Shown here one piece after another: positions 7,406-13,636 of a stretch of 17,434 nucleotides of DNA (within the stretch, counting starts at the first letter, position 1; every line of letters starts with the position of its first letter). The position numbers and the translations under genes were made by a program. The stretch is from JBJHBY01 sp050485745 (GTDB lineage: Bacteria > Pseudomonadota > Gammaproteobacteria > Pseudomonadales > CAMLJR01), in contig JBJHBY010000046.1 in assembly GCA_050485745.1 (NCBI GenBank), positions 1-17,434 of the forward strand, written 5' to 3'. Below the pieces are notes generated by a model that was not told where the DNA came from, made no database searches, and saw only the letters and a program-made list of their open reading frames with translations.

Positions 7406-7960
7406 TCAGGCCTTGTCGGGTGATGTCCGCCGCAGCCAGCCGCGGTCCTGGTAGCGCCAGCCGTTGTCGGCAAAGATGCGCAGCTGCCGCATCAGATGCG
7501 GCGCTTCCTCGCCGGGCGCGAGGGCGGCCATGACGCCGTTGCGCAGAGCCAGGGCCACGCAGTCGGGCTCGTCGACCAGTCGCAGCTGCCCCTGACCATC
7601 ACAGCGGGCCTGCAGCGTCGCCGGCGCGAGCGGGCGTTTGTCCACAAGCGACAGCAGGCCGCAGGATCCAGGCAGATAATGGATGCTGACCGGTTGCTCG
7701 CAGCCCAGGGGCTCCGACAGGTGCAGGCAGAGGGCGGCACAATCGGAGTCCGCCACCATGGGTGAGGTGAGCAGCGCCGCGCGCACGCGCACGGGCTCCT
7801 TGCCGAACAGAATGCGAAAGTCTCCCGGTCGAGGCTGGCGCGTGTTGTCCAGGCGATGGTTGACCAGAAGGATCAGGCGGGAGCCATCCCGGCACAGGCC
7901 GATGAAGCGCCCTGCAGAGGTGGAGCGCCGACGCGGCAGGCTGAATGGAGTTGACGCCAC
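7406..7960 (-). CDS. Uncharacterised protein with a SwmB-like beta-sandwich region
   Basis: 184 aa, beginning with GTG at 7960. An in-frame TGA lies directly upstream (7961-7963), the next Met is at residue 68, and GGAGGG (7968-7973) sits 7 nt before the GTG, so the start is well supported. I do not recognise the whole protein. Residues 18 to about 120 follow the SwmB-type pattern seen in bacterial adhesin repeats: 'DGSRLILLVNHRLD' (strand with a Leu/Asp end), 'RPGDFRILF' (usual xxxxFTVTV), 'ALCLHLSEPL' (usual VTLTLAxAV), 'PVSIHYLPGS' (usual TVTVSYTPG) and 'LVDKRPLAP' (usual DxAGNxxxx). No signal peptide or membrane helix is visible, unlike extracellular proteins carrying this domain. Seven cysteines (23, 74, 78, 87, 100, 120, 134) are unusual for the fold. 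Residues 121-184 contain ALALRNGVMAALAPGEE and a Trp-rich tail. Function unknown. Confidence 0.8.
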   Translation of the reverse strand: MASTPFSLPRRRSTSAGRFIGLCRDGSRLILLVNHRLDNTRQPRPGDFRILFGKEPVRVRAALLTSPMVADSDCAALCLHLSEPLGCEQPVSIHYLPGSCGLLSLVDKRPLAPATLQARCDGQGQLRLVDEPDCVALALRNGVMAALAPGEEAPHLMRQLRIFADNGWRYQDRGWLRRTSPDKA

Positions 7961-7967
7961 TCAGGCG

Positions 7968-7973
7968 CCCTCC
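7968..7973 (-). promoter_or_regulatory. Ribosome-binding site deciding the GTG start at 7960
   Basis: The minus strand reads GGAGGG, 7 nt before the GTG. With the stop codon directly upstream in frame, this fixes the start of the SwmB-like gene. Confidence 0.7.
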
Positions 7974-8035
7974 GGCCGGAATGCGACAGTCCAATGACAG
8001 GTTTTGACAGGCCGAGTATTCATCCGTCTGTATAA

Positions 8036-8054
8036 ATCCTGTACAAGATAGGAT
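8036..8054. promoter_or_regulatory. Dyad ATCCT-N9-AGGAT downstream of the -10
   Basis: ATCCT (8036-8040) and AGGAT (8050-8054) are inverted around 9 nt, overlapping the expected transcription start of the minus-strand promoter at 8056-8083. The placement is that of a repressor operator or a 5'-end hairpin; neither can be decided by reading. Confidence 0.35.
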
Positions 8055-8055
8055 G

Positions 8056-8083
8056 TTTATAACAAAATCTGGTGATTTTTCAA
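8056..8083 (-). promoter_or_regulatory. Sigma70-like promoter of the SwmB-like gene
   Basis: Read on the minus strand, TTGAAA (8078-8083, 5 of 6 matches to the -35) is followed after 16 nt by TATAAA (8056-8061, 5 of 6 to the -10). This is the best promoter match in the window. It predicts a leader of roughly 90 nt before the GTG at 7960. Confidence 0.55.
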
Positions 8084-8085
8084 TA

Positions 8086-8161
8086 GCTCAGAGGGAAATA
8101 CTGAGCAGAAAGGTGAATCCCGGCATTCAGGCTCTTGCCCTGCGGGCAGAAAAAACCTGAA
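8086..8161. ncRNA. Possible structured RNA or leader: two hairpins, one nested
   Basis: Stem 1 is GCTCAG (8086-8091) with CTGAGC (8101-8106), 9-nt loop. Stem 2 is TTCAGG (8126-8131) with CCTGAA (8156-8161), enclosing TGCCC-TGC-GGGCA (8136-8148) and an A6 run (8150-8155). They lie close together in a noncoding stretch between two minus-strand genes. On the plus strand the A-run follows the inner stem; on the minus strand a T-run precedes it, so neither reading gives a standard terminator. It does not match any riboswitch consensus I could recall with confidence. Confidence 0.25.
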
Positions 8162-8261
8162 GCTCGCCATCAGATGGACCACACCGCACGATTCGACTCT
8201 CCGCTGCTGCGTTGGTTCCGGGGGGTCGTCAAATTCATGTCGTTCCTGGCCGGAATATTGC

Positions 8262-8576
8262 TCAAAACCGGTGGGGGGGCAGCTCCACGCGTTCCAGGCG
8301 GTTGCCCAGCATCAATGTCCGCCCCCGGTAACGCTCATCCCCGGTCGCGGTGAACTCGAAGGCAAAAGCGCGCCAGGGTCGCAGCCGGCCATGGGCATCG
8401 CGCTTCCAGCCAAAGCCGCGCAGCGCCACGGTGTCGTCAAGGAGTTGCACCGCGTGCTGCTCGCAATAGCGCCGCGTCGCCAGCAAGGCAAGTTCACGGG
8501 CGCCACGGGCACGCCAGAACCACATGCCGAGCAAGACCAGGGTACCGAGCCAGGCCACATCCACCAGATTGATCAT
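8262..8576 (-). CDS. DUF3301 domain protein
   Basis: A small protein of 104 aa with one N-terminal membrane helix (about residues 3-21, LVDVAWLGTLVLLGMWFW) and a basic cytoplasmic tail. This matches DUF3301, a widespread gammaproteobacterial family of unknown function, in length and in features: the ARELALLATRRYCEQHAVQLLDD segment, the central WRAFAFEFTATGDERYRG, and the terminal 'GRTLMLGNRLERVELPPHR'. The minus-strand ATG has GGGAGGGG just upstream (8579-8586). It is divergent from the TVP38/DedA-like gene across 161 bp. No function should be inferred beyond a membrane-anchored cytoplasmic domain. Confidence 0.85.
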   Translation of the reverse strand: MINLVDVAWLGTLVLLGMWFWRARGARELALLATRRYCEQHAVQLLDDTVALRGFGWKRDAHGRLRPWRAFAFEFTATGDERYRGRTLMLGNRLERVELPPHRF

Positions 8577-8737
8577 TACCCCTCCCTTCGGATGAATGCG
8601 CCACGGTGGTTTTCCCCGGGGCGGAACGGTGGCAACATGCCCCCTGATATCGTCTCAGGAATGACCATGCCGTCAAGCATTTGCCAGACGCCGCCCCGCT
8701 TCGGCCCCGTCTGCCAACGGGTGAGGGCGCTGGCGGC

Positions 8738-9415
8738 ATGAAGTCGATCGGCCTGCCACGCTGGGCACTGCCCGTCGCCCTGCTGCTGCTTGCCCTGCTG
8801 TTGCTCTGGCCCGACCTCGAGCCGGCCCGCGTTCTGGCCTGGCTGGAATACAGCGCGCATCAGCCCACCACCATTGCCCTGCTGATTGTCACCCAGGCCC
8901 TGCTGCTGGTGTTCGCCCTGCCGGGCAGCCTGGTGCTGTTACTGGTCGCGACCACCCACACGCCGCCAGCGGCTGTGGCGATTCTCATGGCGGGCAGCCT
9001 GCCCGGGGCGCTGGGCGCGTACCTCATGGCGCGCCGCCTGGGCAGCCGCTGGCGCCCGCGCCGGGGCGCATGGCTCATCGACCTGCTGGCGCGACGGGGT
9101 GACTTCCTCACCCAGTGTGCGCTGCGGGTGCTGCCCGGCTGCCCCCACTGGGCGGTCAACTATGGCTGCGGCCTGCTGCGCTTGCCGCTGCTGCCCTATA
9201 TGCTGGCGGCGCTGATCGGGCTGAGCGTAAAGTGGAGTGTCTACGCTGCGGCGATCCACGCGGCGACCCAGGCCGCCAGCCAGGGCGAGGCGATTCCCCT
9301 GGACGCCCTGCTGCCATTGCTGCTGCTGGCGATTCTGCTGGTTCTCGGCAGCCTGCTGCGGCAGTGGGCGCTGCGCCGTGGCCCGGCCCGGGCCGACGGC
9401 GGTGAAGGCCCCTGA
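8738..9415 (+). CDS. TVP38/TMEM64 (DedA-like, VTT domain) membrane protein
   Basis: An inner-membrane protein of 225 aa with hydrophobic segments at about 9-24, 44-71, 76-98, 148-173 and 187-206. VTT-domain features are the re-entrant glycine motif AGSLPGALGAYLMARRLG (85-102) and the later LRVLPGCPHWAVNYGCG (129-145), corresponding to the family's R-x-x-P...G pattern. Members of this superfamily include lipid scramblases/flippases and other transporters; the substrate here is unknown. The ATG at 8738 was chosen over a TTG at 8681 because hydrophobic family-like sequence starts there; a loose GAGGG lies upstream. It is convergent with the YeeE/YedE gene, leaving a 21-nt gap. Confidence 0.85.
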   Translation: MKSIGLPRWALPVALLLLALLLLWPDLEPARVLAWLEYSAHQPTTIALLIVTQALLLVFALPGSLVLLLVATTHTPPAAVAILMAGSLPGALGAYLMARRLGSRWRPRRGAWLIDLLARRGDFLTQCALRVLPGCPHWAVNYGCGLLRLPLLPYMLAALIGLSVKWSVYAAAIHAATQAASQGEAIPLDALLPLLLLAILLVLGSLLRQWALRRGPARADGGEGP

Positions 9416-9433
9416 AGTCAGAGTAGCGTCAAC

Positions 9434-9453
9434 GGCTCATCCGGCCATGAGCC
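9434..9453. terminator. Inverted repeat at the convergent VTT / YeeE junction
   Basis: GGCTCAT (9434-9440) and ATGAGCC (9447-9453) pair perfectly around CCGGCC. The stem includes the stop codon of the YeeE/YedE gene and begins 18 nt after the VTT gene. There is no T-run, so it is only a candidate terminator. Confidence 0.3.
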
Positions 9454-10624
9454 TGCGCAGGCGCCAGCCACACCAAACACCGAGCACACAAAACAGCGCA
9501 AAAACCCAGCCCGACAGCGCACCGGCCATGATTCCGGACAGCAGGGTACCGACGGTGCAACCCAGCGCCAGCATCGCGCCCCAGCCCATCATCACGCCAC
9601 CCGCCAGCAGGCGCAGGGACTCCCCGGCACCAGGCAGACGCGGCCGGAACGCGCCACCCGGCAGGGCCCCCAGGAGCGCCCCCGCAATCAGTGCCAGAAC
9701 AAATACGCCATTGCTGCTCAGCAGGGTCTCCTTGACCACCGTGGCGCAGCCGGAAAAGCCGTCGAGCCCTTCCATTCGGCCCGGTAACAGCGCCAGGCGA
9801 TCGCCGGCGGTCCGTGCCAGGCTGCCCAGCTCGGCGGTCACCCCCAGGGGCTCGGTGCGCAGATAGGCCAGCGCGGCGAGGGTGCCGATCAGCAGCCCTC
9901 CGGCCCAGGCGGGCCAACGCTGCAGCAGCAGGCCGGACCAGAGCCCCCCGGGGCTTGCCCCACCCGGAGGCAAGCGGCGCGCCAGCCAGGTAGCGAGTGC
10001 GGCCAGCACCGCAAGCTGCAGCAACAGTGAGCCTCCATAACCCAACTGCGCCGGCAACCAGATCACCGGAGCTCCCTGCAGGCTGCGCAGGTAGAGGGTG
10101 TTCCAGCAAAGGAAGCCCAGCACAAAGCCCAGTCCCGCGCCAAACAGGGCCAGCAAGGAGCCCAGGTTGCCCTCGCCAAGCCGGTACAGGTGGGCGCTGA
10201 TGCAGGAGCCCGAGACGGCCATGCCCAGGCCAAAAACCAGGGCCGCCAGGGGCAGCACCCAGCTCACGGGCCCGATATGCGCACCGGGGGGCAGGCGACC
10301 ACTGGCCGGGTCCGGCAGAAAGGCTCCAAATACGGCGTAGTAACCCAGCAGGCCGATGGCGAGCGCCGCCAGAATGCCGAGCAGGCCGCGGGGGTCCGCC
10401 CGCTCGAACCAGTCTCTTGTCACACAGAAAAAACAGAAGCGCGAGCGCTGCAGCAACCAGCCGAACAGGCCACCGGCGAGCGCGGAGAAGGCCAGGGCGC
10501 GGCCCTCCCCCGGGATGCCGGACAGGCCCCGCACCGCCAGCAGCAAGGCCAGCAGTACCAGGACAGCGGCCACAGATCCCGTCAGGGAAAACCCGCGTTG
10601 CTCCGACGCCTGACCCGTCGACAC
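9437..10624 (-). CDS. YeeE/YedE family sulfur-compound permease
   Basis: A polytopic inner-membrane protein of 395 aa with about nine or more hydrophobic segments. The YeeE/YedE family imports sulfur compounds; its structurally studied member TsuA moves thiosulfate along conserved cysteines. Comparable cysteines here are Cys64/Cys67 in RSRFCFFCVTRDWF, Cys141 in AVSGSCISAHLYRLGEGN, Cys293 in DGFSGCATVVKETLL and Cys356 in LALGCTVGTLLSGIMAG. The length suggests the longer YedE-type with both halves in one chain. The start is GTG at 10624, 9 nt after the rhodanese stop (10634); no Met occurs before residue 135, so GTG is preferred despite a weak ribosome-binding site. Co-transcription with the exported rhodanese suggests import of thiosulfate, persulfide or a similar sulfane-sulfur species; the exact substrate is inference. 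Confidence 0.9.
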   Translation of the reverse strand: MSTGQASEQRGFSLTGSVAAVLVLLALLLAVRGLSGIPGEGRALAFSALAGGLFGWLLQRSRFCFFCVTRDWFERADPRGLLGILAALAIGLLGYYAVFGAFLPDPASGRLPPGAHIGPVSWVLPLAALVFGLGMAVSGSCISAHLYRLGEGNLGSLLALFGAGLGFVLGFLCWNTLYLRSLQGAPVIWLPAQLGYGGSLLLQLAVLAALATWLARRLPPGGASPGGLWSGLLLQRWPAWAGGLLIGTLAALAYLRTEPLGVTAELGSLARTAGDRLALLPGRMEGLDGFSGCATVVKETLLSSNGVFVLALIAGALLGALPGGAFRPRLPGAGESLRLLAGGVMMGWGAMLALGCTVGTLLSGIMAGALSGWVFALFCVLGVWCGWRLRRLMAG

Positions 10625-10633
10625 CCGGCGCCC

Positions 10634-11557
10634 TTACTTGCCGCCCCAGACGGTACCGGCAAGATTGACGATGGGAACCCCCACCGCATTGCCATACTCG
10701 GTCCAGGAGCCATCGTAGTTGCGCACGTCGTAGCCGAGGATATGGCGCAGGGCGAACCAGGTGTGACTGGAACGCTCCCCAATGCGGCAGTACACGATCA
10801 CCGGCAGCGCACCATCGATGCCCTGTGCGGCATAGAGCTCCCGCAACTCATCCGCGGACCGGAATGTTCCATCCGCCGCCACCGCCCGATCCCAGGGCAC
10901 ATTGACGGCACCCGGGACGTGGCCGGCGCGGATCGCCAGCTCCTGCACCCCTGCGGGCGCAAACACCCGGCCGCTGTACTCATCCGGCGAGCGGATATCC
11001 ACCAGCTGGACATTGCTGCGCCCTTCCGCCGCCTCGAGAACATCCGGCAGAAACGCGCGCAGCGCATCGTTGGACCGCCCCACGCTGATGGTGCCCGGTC
11101 GCGGGCTGCTGGCGCGAACCGAGAGCGGGCGCCGCTCTGCCTCCCATTTGTTGCGGCCGCCATCCAGCAGCTTCACGTTGTCGACGCCGTAGATATCGAA
11201 AATCCAGGCACCCCAGGCGGCAAACCAGTTGTTGGTATCGCCATAGAGCACGATGGTATCCCCTTCCGAGATACCAGCCTTGCGCAACAGGGCCTGAAAG
11301 GACTCACGATCGGCGATGTCACGGCGCACCGGGTCGACCAGGTCCGTGTGCCAGGCAAAGTTGACCGCCCCGGGGATGTGCCCGCGCTCGAATACACCGG
11401 GGTTGACGCTGACCTCGATCACCCGGATTCCCGGCTTGCCGAGATGCCGCTCCAGCCAGTCGGTGTCGACCAGGGCGTCGCTGGCCTGCGCCGCACCCGC
11501 CACCAGGGCAAGCAGGGCCAGGCGAGCCAGGTGGCTCAGAATTGCTTGCAGGGACAT
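10634..11557 (-). CDS. Exported tandem-rhodanese thiosulfate sulfurtransferase
   Basis: A protein of 307 aa with a Sec signal peptide (hydrophobic residues about 9-22, predicted cut after AQA near residue 25), so it is probably periplasmic. Two rhodanese domains follow: about 27-145, catalytically inactive (LYGDTNNWFAAW, Asp in place of Cys), and about 165-296, with the active loop CRIGERSSH at Cys257 in VIVYCRIGERSSHTWFALR. Such enzymes transfer sulfane sulfur from thiosulfate or persulfides to an acceptor, through a Cys persulfide. CDGSW-like ends are preserved as 'DGSWTEYGN'. A strong GGAGG (11565-11569) precedes the ATG. It is the first gene of a pair with the YeeE/YedE permease, 9 nt downstream, which points to sulfur capture in the periplasm and hand-over to the transporter (inference). 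Confidence 0.93.
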   Translation of the reverse strand: MSLQAILSHLARLALLALVAGAAQASDALVDTDWLERHLGKPGIRVIEVSVNPGVFERGHIPGAVNFAWHTDLVDPVRRDIADRESFQALLRKAGISEGDTIVLYGDTNNWFAAWGAWIFDIYGVDNVKLLDGGRNKWEAERRPLSVRASSPRPGTISVGRSNDALRAFLPDVLEAAEGRSNVQLVDIRSPDEYSGRVFAPAGVQELAIRAGHVPGAVNVPWDRAVAADGTFRSADELRELYAAQGIDGALPVIVYCRIGERSSHTWFALRHILGYDVRNYDGSWTEYGNAVGVPIVNLAGTVWGGK

Positions 11558-11564
11558 GTCGATT

Positions 11565-11569
11565 CCTCC
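11565..11569 (-). promoter_or_regulatory. Ribosome-binding site of the rhodanese gene
   Basis: The minus strand reads GGAGG, 7 nt before the ATG at 11557, supporting that start and therefore the signal peptide. Confidence 0.75.
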
Positions 11570-11618
11570 CGATTCCCGCCGGCAGGTGGCTCCTGCGCGG
11601 TCTCACAGCAGACTGCAC

Positions 11619-11647
11619 GGTATAACAATGGGCCGGGCCAGTGAAAA
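11619..11647 (-). promoter_or_regulatory. Possible promoter of the rhodanese-permease pair
   Basis: On the minus strand TTTTCA (11642-11647) and TATACC (11619-11624) are 17 nt apart, each 4 of 6 to consensus, in the 122-bp gap between lipA and the rhodanese gene. The surrounding bases are AT-richer than average. It suggests separate expression of the sulfur pair, but readthrough from lipA is not excluded. Confidence 0.35.
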
Positions 11648-11679
11648 ACCTTTTTGCTCTATGGATATGCCCGGGGACA

Positions 11680-12693
11680 TCAACCCTGGCGTACGCGACC
11701 ACCCGCGGGCAGTGCACCGACGTCGACACCCTGGTGCTGCAGGTCGGCATGGTAGGAGCTGCGCACCATGGGGCCGGAGGCCACCGAGGTGAAACCGAGT
11801 TCCTGCGCAATACGCGCATACTCACGGAACTCATCCGGGTGGACAAAGCGCTCGACCGGAGCGTGGTGGCGGCTGGGCTGCAGGTACTGCCCCACGGTGA
11901 GCATATCGACGCCATGGGCGCGCAGGTCGCGCAGGACCTCGACCACCTCGTCGAAGGTTTCCCCCAGCCCCACCATGATGCCGGACTTGGTCGGTACGGC
12001 GGGTGCCTCTTCCCGGAAGCGCTGCAGCAGGCTCAGGGAAAAGGCATAGTCGGAACCGGGTCGCATCTGCCGATACAGGCGCGGCACCGTTTCGATATTG
12101 TGGTTGAACACATCCGGCGGGCAGTCGCGCAGGATGGCCAGCGCCACATCCATGCGTCCGCGAAAATCCGGTACCAGTACCTCGACCGTGGTCTCCGGGT
12201 TGAGCGTGCGCAGCTCGCGGATACAGGCCACAAAATGCGCCGCACCACCATCGCGGAGATCGTCCCGGTCAACCGAGGTGACCACGACATAACGCAAGCC
12301 CAGCGCCTTGACCGTCTCGGCCAGGTGACGCGGCTCGTCGGCATCCAGCGGGTTGGGGCGACCGTGCCCGACATCGCAGAAGGGGCAGCGCCGGGTGCAG
12401 ATATCCCCCATGATCATGAAGGTAGCTGTACCCTTGCCGAAGCACTCCGGCAGGTTCGGACAGGAGGCCTCCTCGCACACGGTATGCAGCTTCTGCTCGC
12501 GCAGCAGGTCCTTGATGCGCTGCACCTCGCCACCGGCGGGCAGGCGCACACGGATCCAGTCCGGCTTGCGTGGCAGCTGGTCGGTGGCGATGATCTTGAC
12601 CGGCAGCCGCGCCATCTTGTCAGCGCCGCGGAGTTTTTCCCCCTGCACGACCTTGCGGGGCGCACTGCGTGGCTGCGTGGGGTTGTCACTCAT
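11680..12693 (-). CDS. lipA: Lipoyl synthase
   Basis: A radical-SAM enzyme of 337 aa that inserts two sulfur atoms into octanoyl groups bound to carrier proteins of pyruvate and 2-oxoglutarate dehydrogenases and the glycine cleavage system. The auxiliary [4Fe-4S] cluster is held by Cys73, Cys78 and Cys84 (CEEASCPNLPECF), and the SAM cluster by Cys99, Cys103 and Cys106 (CTRRCPFC). The signature RSSYHAD is at 311-317, whose serine ligates the auxiliary cluster in the family. The tail after this motif (LQHQGVDVGALPAGGRVRQG) is unlike the more usual DQQAAG-type ending. The ATG overlaps the lipB stop by 8 nt. It is the last gene of the packed operon before the 122-bp gap to the rhodanese gene. Confidence 0.98.
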   Translation of the reverse strand: MSDNPTQPRSAPRKVVQGEKLRGADKMARLPVKIIATDQLPRKPDWIRVRLPAGGEVQRIKDLLREQKLHTVCEEASCPNLPECFGKGTATFMIMGDICTRRCPFCDVGHGRPNPLDADEPRHLAETVKALGLRYVVVTSVDRDDLRDGGAAHFVACIRELRTLNPETTVEVLVPDFRGRMDVALAILRDCPPDVFNHNIETVPRLYRQMRPGSDYAFSLSLLQRFREEAPAVPTKSGIMVGLGETFDEVVEVLRDLRAHGVDMLTVGQYLQPSRHHAPVERFVHPDEFREYARIAQELGFTSVASGPMVRSSYHADLQHQGVDVGALPAGGRVRQG

Positions 12694-13369
12694 GCGTCGT
12701 CACCATGTCGGGAAGCAAGTCGGGAAGCATGCCCGCGGGCATCGGCAAAATACGATTATACCCGAGCTCCCTGGCCAGCTCCCGCTCCAGGCCGGCGCTG
12801 ATGTCGGCCATCGCCGGAACCTCGGGCAGCAGCGCCGCCAGCTGCGAGACCTGCAGGCCCGCATGGCCGCAGGGGTTGATGCGCTGAAACGGCTCCATGT
12901 CCATGTCCACGTTGAGGCTGAGGCCGTGGAAGGTGCAACCGCGGCGCACCCGCAGCCCCAGCTGGGCGACCTTGGCACCGTTGTCGAGATACACACCGGG
13001 TGCATCGGCCCGCGGGCGCGCCGTGACGCCAAGCCCGGCCAGCAGGGCGACGATGGCATTCTCGATGGCGGTGACCAGGGCGCGCACACCCATCCCGCGG
13101 CGGCGCAGATCGATCAGCACATAGCCCACCAGCTGGCCGGGGCCGTGATAGGTGACCTGCCCGCCACGATCCACCTGGACGACCGGAATCTGCCCTGGCG
13201 CAAGCAGGTGCTCGACCCTGCCCGCCTGCCCCTGGGTGAACACCGGGGGATGTTGCAGCCACCAGAGCTCATCCGGCGTGGTCTCGTCGCGGGCGTCGGT
13301 AAACGCCTGCATGGCCCGCCAGCAGCGTTCATAGTCGATCTGCCCCAGTTGGCGCGTGTGCAGCAGCAT
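12686..13369 (-). CDS. lipB: Octanoyl-[acyl carrier protein]:protein octanoyltransferase
   Basis: LipB moves an octanoyl group from acyl carrier protein to the lipoyl domains that LipA then sulfurates. The protein is 227 aa, slightly longer than the E. coli enzyme because of a tail (PDLLPDMVTTHE) that runs into lipA. Catalytic residues are visible: Lys133 in NGAKVAQLGLRVRRGCTFHG and Cys167 in FQRINPCGHAG. The substrate loop RGGQVTYHGPGQLVGY (68-83) is canonical. The gene begins 3 nt after the ybeD stop and overlaps lipA by 8 nt, so YbeD-LipB-LipA synthesis is probably coupled. Confidence 0.97.
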   Translation of the reverse strand: MLLHTRQLGQIDYERCWRAMQAFTDARDETTPDELWWLQHPPVFTQGQAGRVEHLLAPGQIPVVQVDRGGQVTYHGPGQLVGYVLIDLRRRGMGVRALVTAIENAIVALLAGLGVTARPRADAPGVYLDNGAKVAQLGLRVRRGCTFHGLSLNVDMDMEPFQRINPCGHAGLQVSQLAALLPEVPAMADISAGLERELARELGYNRILPMPAGMLPDLLPDMVTTHE

Positions 13370-13372
13370 CCG

Positions 13373-13636
13373 TTACAGCACCATATGCACGCGACCGGAA
13401 TCACGCAGCTCCACGTGAATGGCCTGCAGCTGCTCGACGCCGGTGGCGGTGATGGTCACGGTCACCGAGAGATAACGCCCGCCACGGCTCTCACGCACGC
13501 TGACCTGGCGCACATCACCGGCGTGCCGGCGCATGACCCCGACCACGTAATCCTCGAAGTCCGCGGCAGCGTCCCCCATCACCCGGATCGGGTAGTCACA
13601 GGGAAACTCGATCCGTGGTGGCTCCTGCTCACTCAT
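13373..13636 (-). CDS. ybeD: DUF493 family protein YbeD
   Basis: A small cytoplasmic protein of 87 aa matching DUF493/YbeD, which is commonly found next to lipB in Gammaproteobacteria. Recognisable parts are IEFPCDYPIRVMG (9-21), the central helix and loop VVGVMRRHAGDV, and the beta strands SRGGRYLSVTVTITATGVEQLQAIHVEL. The fold is a small ferredoxin-like alpha/beta domain and a regulatory (allosteric) role has been proposed, but no activity is proven. The ATG lies 4 nt into the end of the aminotransferase gene (ATGA overlap), behind a strong GGAGGTG (13641-13647). Confidence 0.95.
   Translation of the reverse strand: MSEQEPPRIEFPCDYPIRVMGDAAADFEDYVVGVMRRHAGDVRQVSVRESRGGRYLSVTVTITATGVEQLQAIHVELRDSGRVHMVL

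Larger units (their letters stand above)
7961..8261. other. 301-bp noncoding stretch, AT-richer than its surroundings
   Basis: No convincing gene on either strand. The stretch from about 8030 to 8110 is clearly AT-richer than the rest of the window. It holds the GGAGGG ribosome-binding site and the minus-strand promoter of the 7406-7960 gene, a dyad at 8036-8054, and the nested hairpins at 8086-8161. The one possible small ORF (ATG at 8174, +) has no ribosome-binding site and runs antisense into the DUF3301 gene. Confidence 0.6.

Noticed and set aside
8004..8036. TTGACA (8004-8009) followed by TATAAA (8031-8036) on the plus strand
   Set aside because: The spacer is 21 nt, too long for a normal sigma70 promoter, and no plus-strand gene follows.
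8086..8125. Resemblance to part of a cobalamin riboswitch (GGGAA...GGTGAATCCC)
   Set aside because: The order and spacing of the core elements and the conserved 3' boxes are missing, and the downstream gene context does not fit.
8174..8353. 59-codon plus-strand ORF with a hydrophobic stretch (SPLLRWFRGVVKFMSFLAGI)
   Set aside because: No ribosome-binding site, no family match, and its second half is antisense to the DUF3301 gene.
10190..11644. 484-codon plus-strand ORF opposite the rhodanese and permease genes
   Set aside because: It crosses two clear genes and their junction, with no domain signal; a shadow frame.
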